Below are positions 61,911 through 64,000 of a stretch of 64,000 nt of DNA, one piece after another. The stretch spans positions 2,480,001 through 2,544,000 of the forward strand of contig NZ_FNSW01000001.1 of the NCBI RefSeq assembly GCF_900104695.1, read 5' to 3'. This stretch comes from Paenibacillus sp. GP183 (GTDB lineage: Bacteria; Bacillota; Bacilli; Paenibacillales; NBRC-103111). Each line of letters starts with the position of its first letter. Position 1 is the first letter of the stretch. Both the position numbers and the translations under genes were made by a program. Below the pieces are notes generated by a model that was given only the letters and a program-made list of their open reading frames with translations, was not told where the DNA came from and searched no databases.

Positions 61911-63407
61911 TTAATGAGCAATCCAAATTGCTTTTGTTTTTGTATAAGAGCTCAAGGAATGGATGGCGTATTCCTTGCCCCAGCCGCTTTGCTTAAAGCC
62001 GCCGAAGGGGCTCGAATAATCGTAACAGCCATATCGATTAACGAAAACTTGACCGGCGTCCAGCCTCTTGGCTACTCGATGGGCCCTAGCCACATCGTTC
62101 GTCCAAAGGCCTGCTGCCAATCCGTAAACGGAGTCATTGGCGAGTCGAACCGCTTCTTCTTCCGTGTCAAAAGGGATGACAACAAGTACGGGTCCAAAAA
62201 TTTCCTCTTGTGCCACGATCATGTCATTCGTCACATCAGCCAGAATTGTTGGCCTTACAAAATAGCCCTGTTCATTATTGCCTTGAACGTCGCGATAACC
62301 TCCCGCTGCAATGCGGGCTCCCTGCTCCACGCCTTTTTGGATATATCCTAGGATGCTTTCCATATGCGACTTGGACACTTGCGGGCCTTGATCGACGTCC
62401 GGATCAAACGGGTCACCCAAACGGTAGCTCTCTGCGTACTCAGCAAGCTTATTGACGACCGATTCATAAACGGACTGTTCCACGAACAGCCTTGTCGGTG
62501 CGGAGCACTTCTCCCCTTTATGAGTGAACAAGCCGTAGAAGGATCGCTCGATGGCTGCGTCCAAATTGGGCGCATCAGCAAATATGATGTTTGGCGACTT
62601 CCCGCCAAGCTCCAGCGTCACCGGCTTTAAATTGGAATCGGCCGAATCATGAACAAGCTGCTTACCCACTCCGGTGCTGCCGGTAAAAGAAACCTTGTCC
62701 ACGCCCATATGGCGAGTAATATAAGAACCGATCCGGCCCTCACCGAGGATCAGATTGATGGTCCCCTTCGGGAGCAGACCCGAATCATGAATGATTTCAA
62801 ATAATCGGATGATCGAATAACTCGTTGAGCTCGAAGGCTTGAATACGACTGTATTGCCCATAGACAGCGCTGGTGCCAGCTTCCAGACTCCCATCACAAT
62901 CGGGAAGTTCCACGGTACGATTTGACCGCAGACGCCGATCGGATCCTTCGTTGTAAAACTGGTGAAATTGCCCTCTACCGGATTGACCTCACCGTACAAT
63001 TTATCGACCCAGCCTCCATAATACTCGAAGAGCTCGGCTGCTTCCGTCACATCATCGATATAAGATTCTTTGTACAATTTTCCGTTATCCAAGGACTCCA
63101 ATGTAGCCAGTTCCGTATGGTGCTCGCGGATGAGCGCGGCGATTTGCCACATCACACGACCCCGCTCTTTGCGGGACATGGTCTTCCACTCGCCTTCCTC
63201 AAACGCTTGTCGGGCGGCAGCAACAGCTGCATTCACATCTTCTTCATTTGCTCCAATGAAGGTCCCCAGCACCTGCCCGTTTACAGGATTGATGGAGCTT
63301 AGAATCGAGCCTCCGCCTTTCGTCCATTCCCCGCCGATGTAAAGGGATTTCGTTGTCTTCAACCACTCTTGGGCCCATTCCAATTGGGCCGGATGGATCT
63401 TACTCAT
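61911..63407 (-). CDS. NAD(P)-dependent aldehyde dehydrogenase
   Basis: The 498-residue enzyme has VPWNFPIVMGVWKLAPAL, the Glu motif VTLELGGKSPNI near 260 and the catalytic Cys in GEKCSAPTRLFVE near 298, and ends with the ALDH oligomerisation strand. GGGAGGAG precedes the ATG at 63407. It overlaps the upstream lyase gene by 8 bp. It would oxidise the aldehyde produced by the operon's other enzymes. Confidence 0.93.
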   Translation of the reverse strand: MSKIHPAQLEWAQEWLKTTKSLYIGGEWTKGGGSILSSINPVNGQVLGTFIGANEEDVNAAVAAARQAFEEGEWKTMSRKERGRVMWQIAALIREHHTELATLESLDNGKLYKESYIDDVTEAAELFEYYGGWVDKLYGEVNPVEGNFTSFTTKDPIGVCGQIVPWNFPIVMGVWKLAPALSMGNTVVFKPSSSTSYSIIRLFEIIHDSGLLPKGTINLILGEGRIGSYITRHMGVDKVSFTGSTGVGKQLVHDSADSNLKPVTLELGGKSPNIIFADAPNLDAAIERSFYGLFTHKGEKCSAPTRLFVEQSVYESVVNKLAEYAESYRLGDPFDPDVDQGPQVSKSHMESILGYIQKGVEQGARIAAGGYRDVQGNNEQGYFVRPTILADVTNDMIVAQEEIFGPVLVVIPFDTEEEAVRLANDSVYGLAAGLWTNDVARAHRVAKRLDAGQVFVNRYGCYDYSSPFGGFKQSGWGKEYAIHSLSSYTKTKAIWIAH

Positions 63408-64000
63408 GCTTCTCACTCCTCCCAATCTTTTCTCTGATTTGCTCCGGTCCCCATTGTTTCAGCCACAAAGAGACCTGTTCATACCCATATGTTTCCTTCA
63501 AATCGACAATAAACGGAATGGAGCTGTCCGCATACTGCCTGCAGATATCTTCATTTACGGTAATGCCAGACAAACATCTGGATTCAAAATGATCAACCGT
63601 TCGTGTGAGCATCTGCAAATTATCCATCAGCAAAGTGCCCATCAAACCGTCGGCCAGATTCAAATGCACTTCGCCAAGCTCAACAGCCGCTTGGATGGTG
63701 TAATCGTTGCCATTGATCAACAATCCGCACTGGATGACGGTTTCCGGAATAACCGGATTCACTTTGCCGGGAAAAAAGGAAGATCCAGCCTGCACAGCCG
63801 GAAGCACCAACTCGGAAAGACCAGCTTCCGGTCCCGAGGCTAACAGCCGTAAATCCTTGGCCAGCTTAACTAGCACAGCCGAAGTAAGTCGAACCTCAGA
63901 AGACAGGCGCCCCAAGTCGTCCGGGTACTGCGCCGCATCAAAAAGATCCGGTCGAAGCTGCAAGGGAAGTCCCGCAACCTCCGTCAAAATTGGAATAACA
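63400..64000 (-). CDS. aspartase/fumarase-superfamily lyase (5' end outside window)
   Basis: Only the C-terminal part (about 200 residues of a usual 460-470) is present; the frame is open to the window edge. The signature is AGSSFFPGKVNPVIPE (family GSSxMPxKxNP), and NGNDYTIQAAVELGEVHLNL follows the aspartate ammonia-lyase pattern. Phe replaces Met in the signature, so the substrate may differ from aspartate. First visible gene of the lyase-dehydrogenase operon. Confidence 0.85.
   Translation of the reverse strand, partial: VIPILTEVAGLPLQLRPDLFDAAQYPDDLGRLSSEVRLTSAVLVKLAKDLRLLASGPEAGLSELVLPAVQAGSSFFPGKVNPVIPETVIQCGLLINGNDYTIQAAVELGEVHLNLADGLMGTLLMDNLQMLTRTVDHFESRCLSGITVNEDICRQYADSSIPFIVDLKETYGYEQVSLWLKQWGPEQIREKIGRSEKHE

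Noticed and set aside
61814-61921. 36-codon extension of the Zn alcohol dehydrogenase
   Set aside because: It only translates the tandem intergenic repeat and ignores the GAGGAGG site before 61813.

Overview
The window looks like chromosome of a low-to-mid G+C, Gram-positive, endospore-former-type Bacillota, most like Paenibacillus or a close relative. The evidence is strong AGGAGG-type ribosome binding sites, frequent TTG/GTG starts, a perfect CIRCE element, a class-I preQ1 riboswitch, an orphan soluble PAS histidine kinase of the sporulation-kinase type, a SigL-type sigma-54, TuaD-like UDP-glucose dehydrogenase, lipoprotein solute-binding proteins and a DHA2 drug exporter with a PadR regulator. 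No tRNA, rRNA, CRISPR array or intact prophage was seen.

Left part (1-23 kb): the end of an MBL-fold hydrolase and a MarR regulator; a VIT1/CCC1 transporter; an orphan PAS kinase whose 3' end overlaps a convergent membrane sensor kinase/OmpR regulator pair; an exported DUF1800/DUF1501 pair; a queuosine-precursor operon (queC-queD-queE plus a DUF1643-like gene) behind a preQ1-I riboswitch; a dienelactone hydrolase; PadR plus an MFS exporter; a sugar ABC importer without its own ATPase; a decayed kinase fragment; htpG under CIRCE; and a membrane hydrolase.

Middle (23-44 kb): a seven-gene minus-strand operon joining an ABC importer (binding protein, two permeases, ATPase), a DeoR regulator, an alkaline-phosphatase-type phosphoesterase and a PHP phosphoesterase, which reads as an organophosphate uptake and hydrolysis module. 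Then come a COG4280 membrane protein with two ExxE motifs, a DEAD-box helicase, a GGDEF protein, a chemoreceptor gene cut by one in-frame TAA, MerR plus a Rossmann reductase, a TetR-controlled hydrolase, a D,D-carboxypeptidase/VanR-like/VanS-like operon, an ECF sigma factor, DUF421, a DUF1801 pseudogene and DinB.

Right part (44-64 kb): a glycosyltransferase and UDP-glucose dehydrogenase; two very small proteins flanking a membrane-anchored protein of unknown function; an IS4-type insertion sequence with terminal repeats and target duplication; an aldo/keto reductase, DoxX and Rrf2 group with a repeated TATAATGTGC motif; a sulfatase-modifying-factor-like protein and TetR; a glycosyltransferase remnant; NERD protein; polysaccharide flippase; a mutarotase-like protein; rpoN/sigL; and an operon of an aspartase-superfamily lyase (cut by the window edge), aldehyde dehydrogenase, Zn alcohol dehydrogenase, Fe alcohol dehydrogenase and a DUF2179-type membrane protein.

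The best candidates for new biology are the DUF1643-like fourth gene of the queuosine operon, a second leader that looks like a decayed copy of the riboswitch expression platform, the two related 49- and 54-residue proteins around a membrane protein, a pair of dispersed structured ~217-bp repeats, and TTTCTTAAG repeats shared by the VanRS-like operon and the sigma-factor gene.
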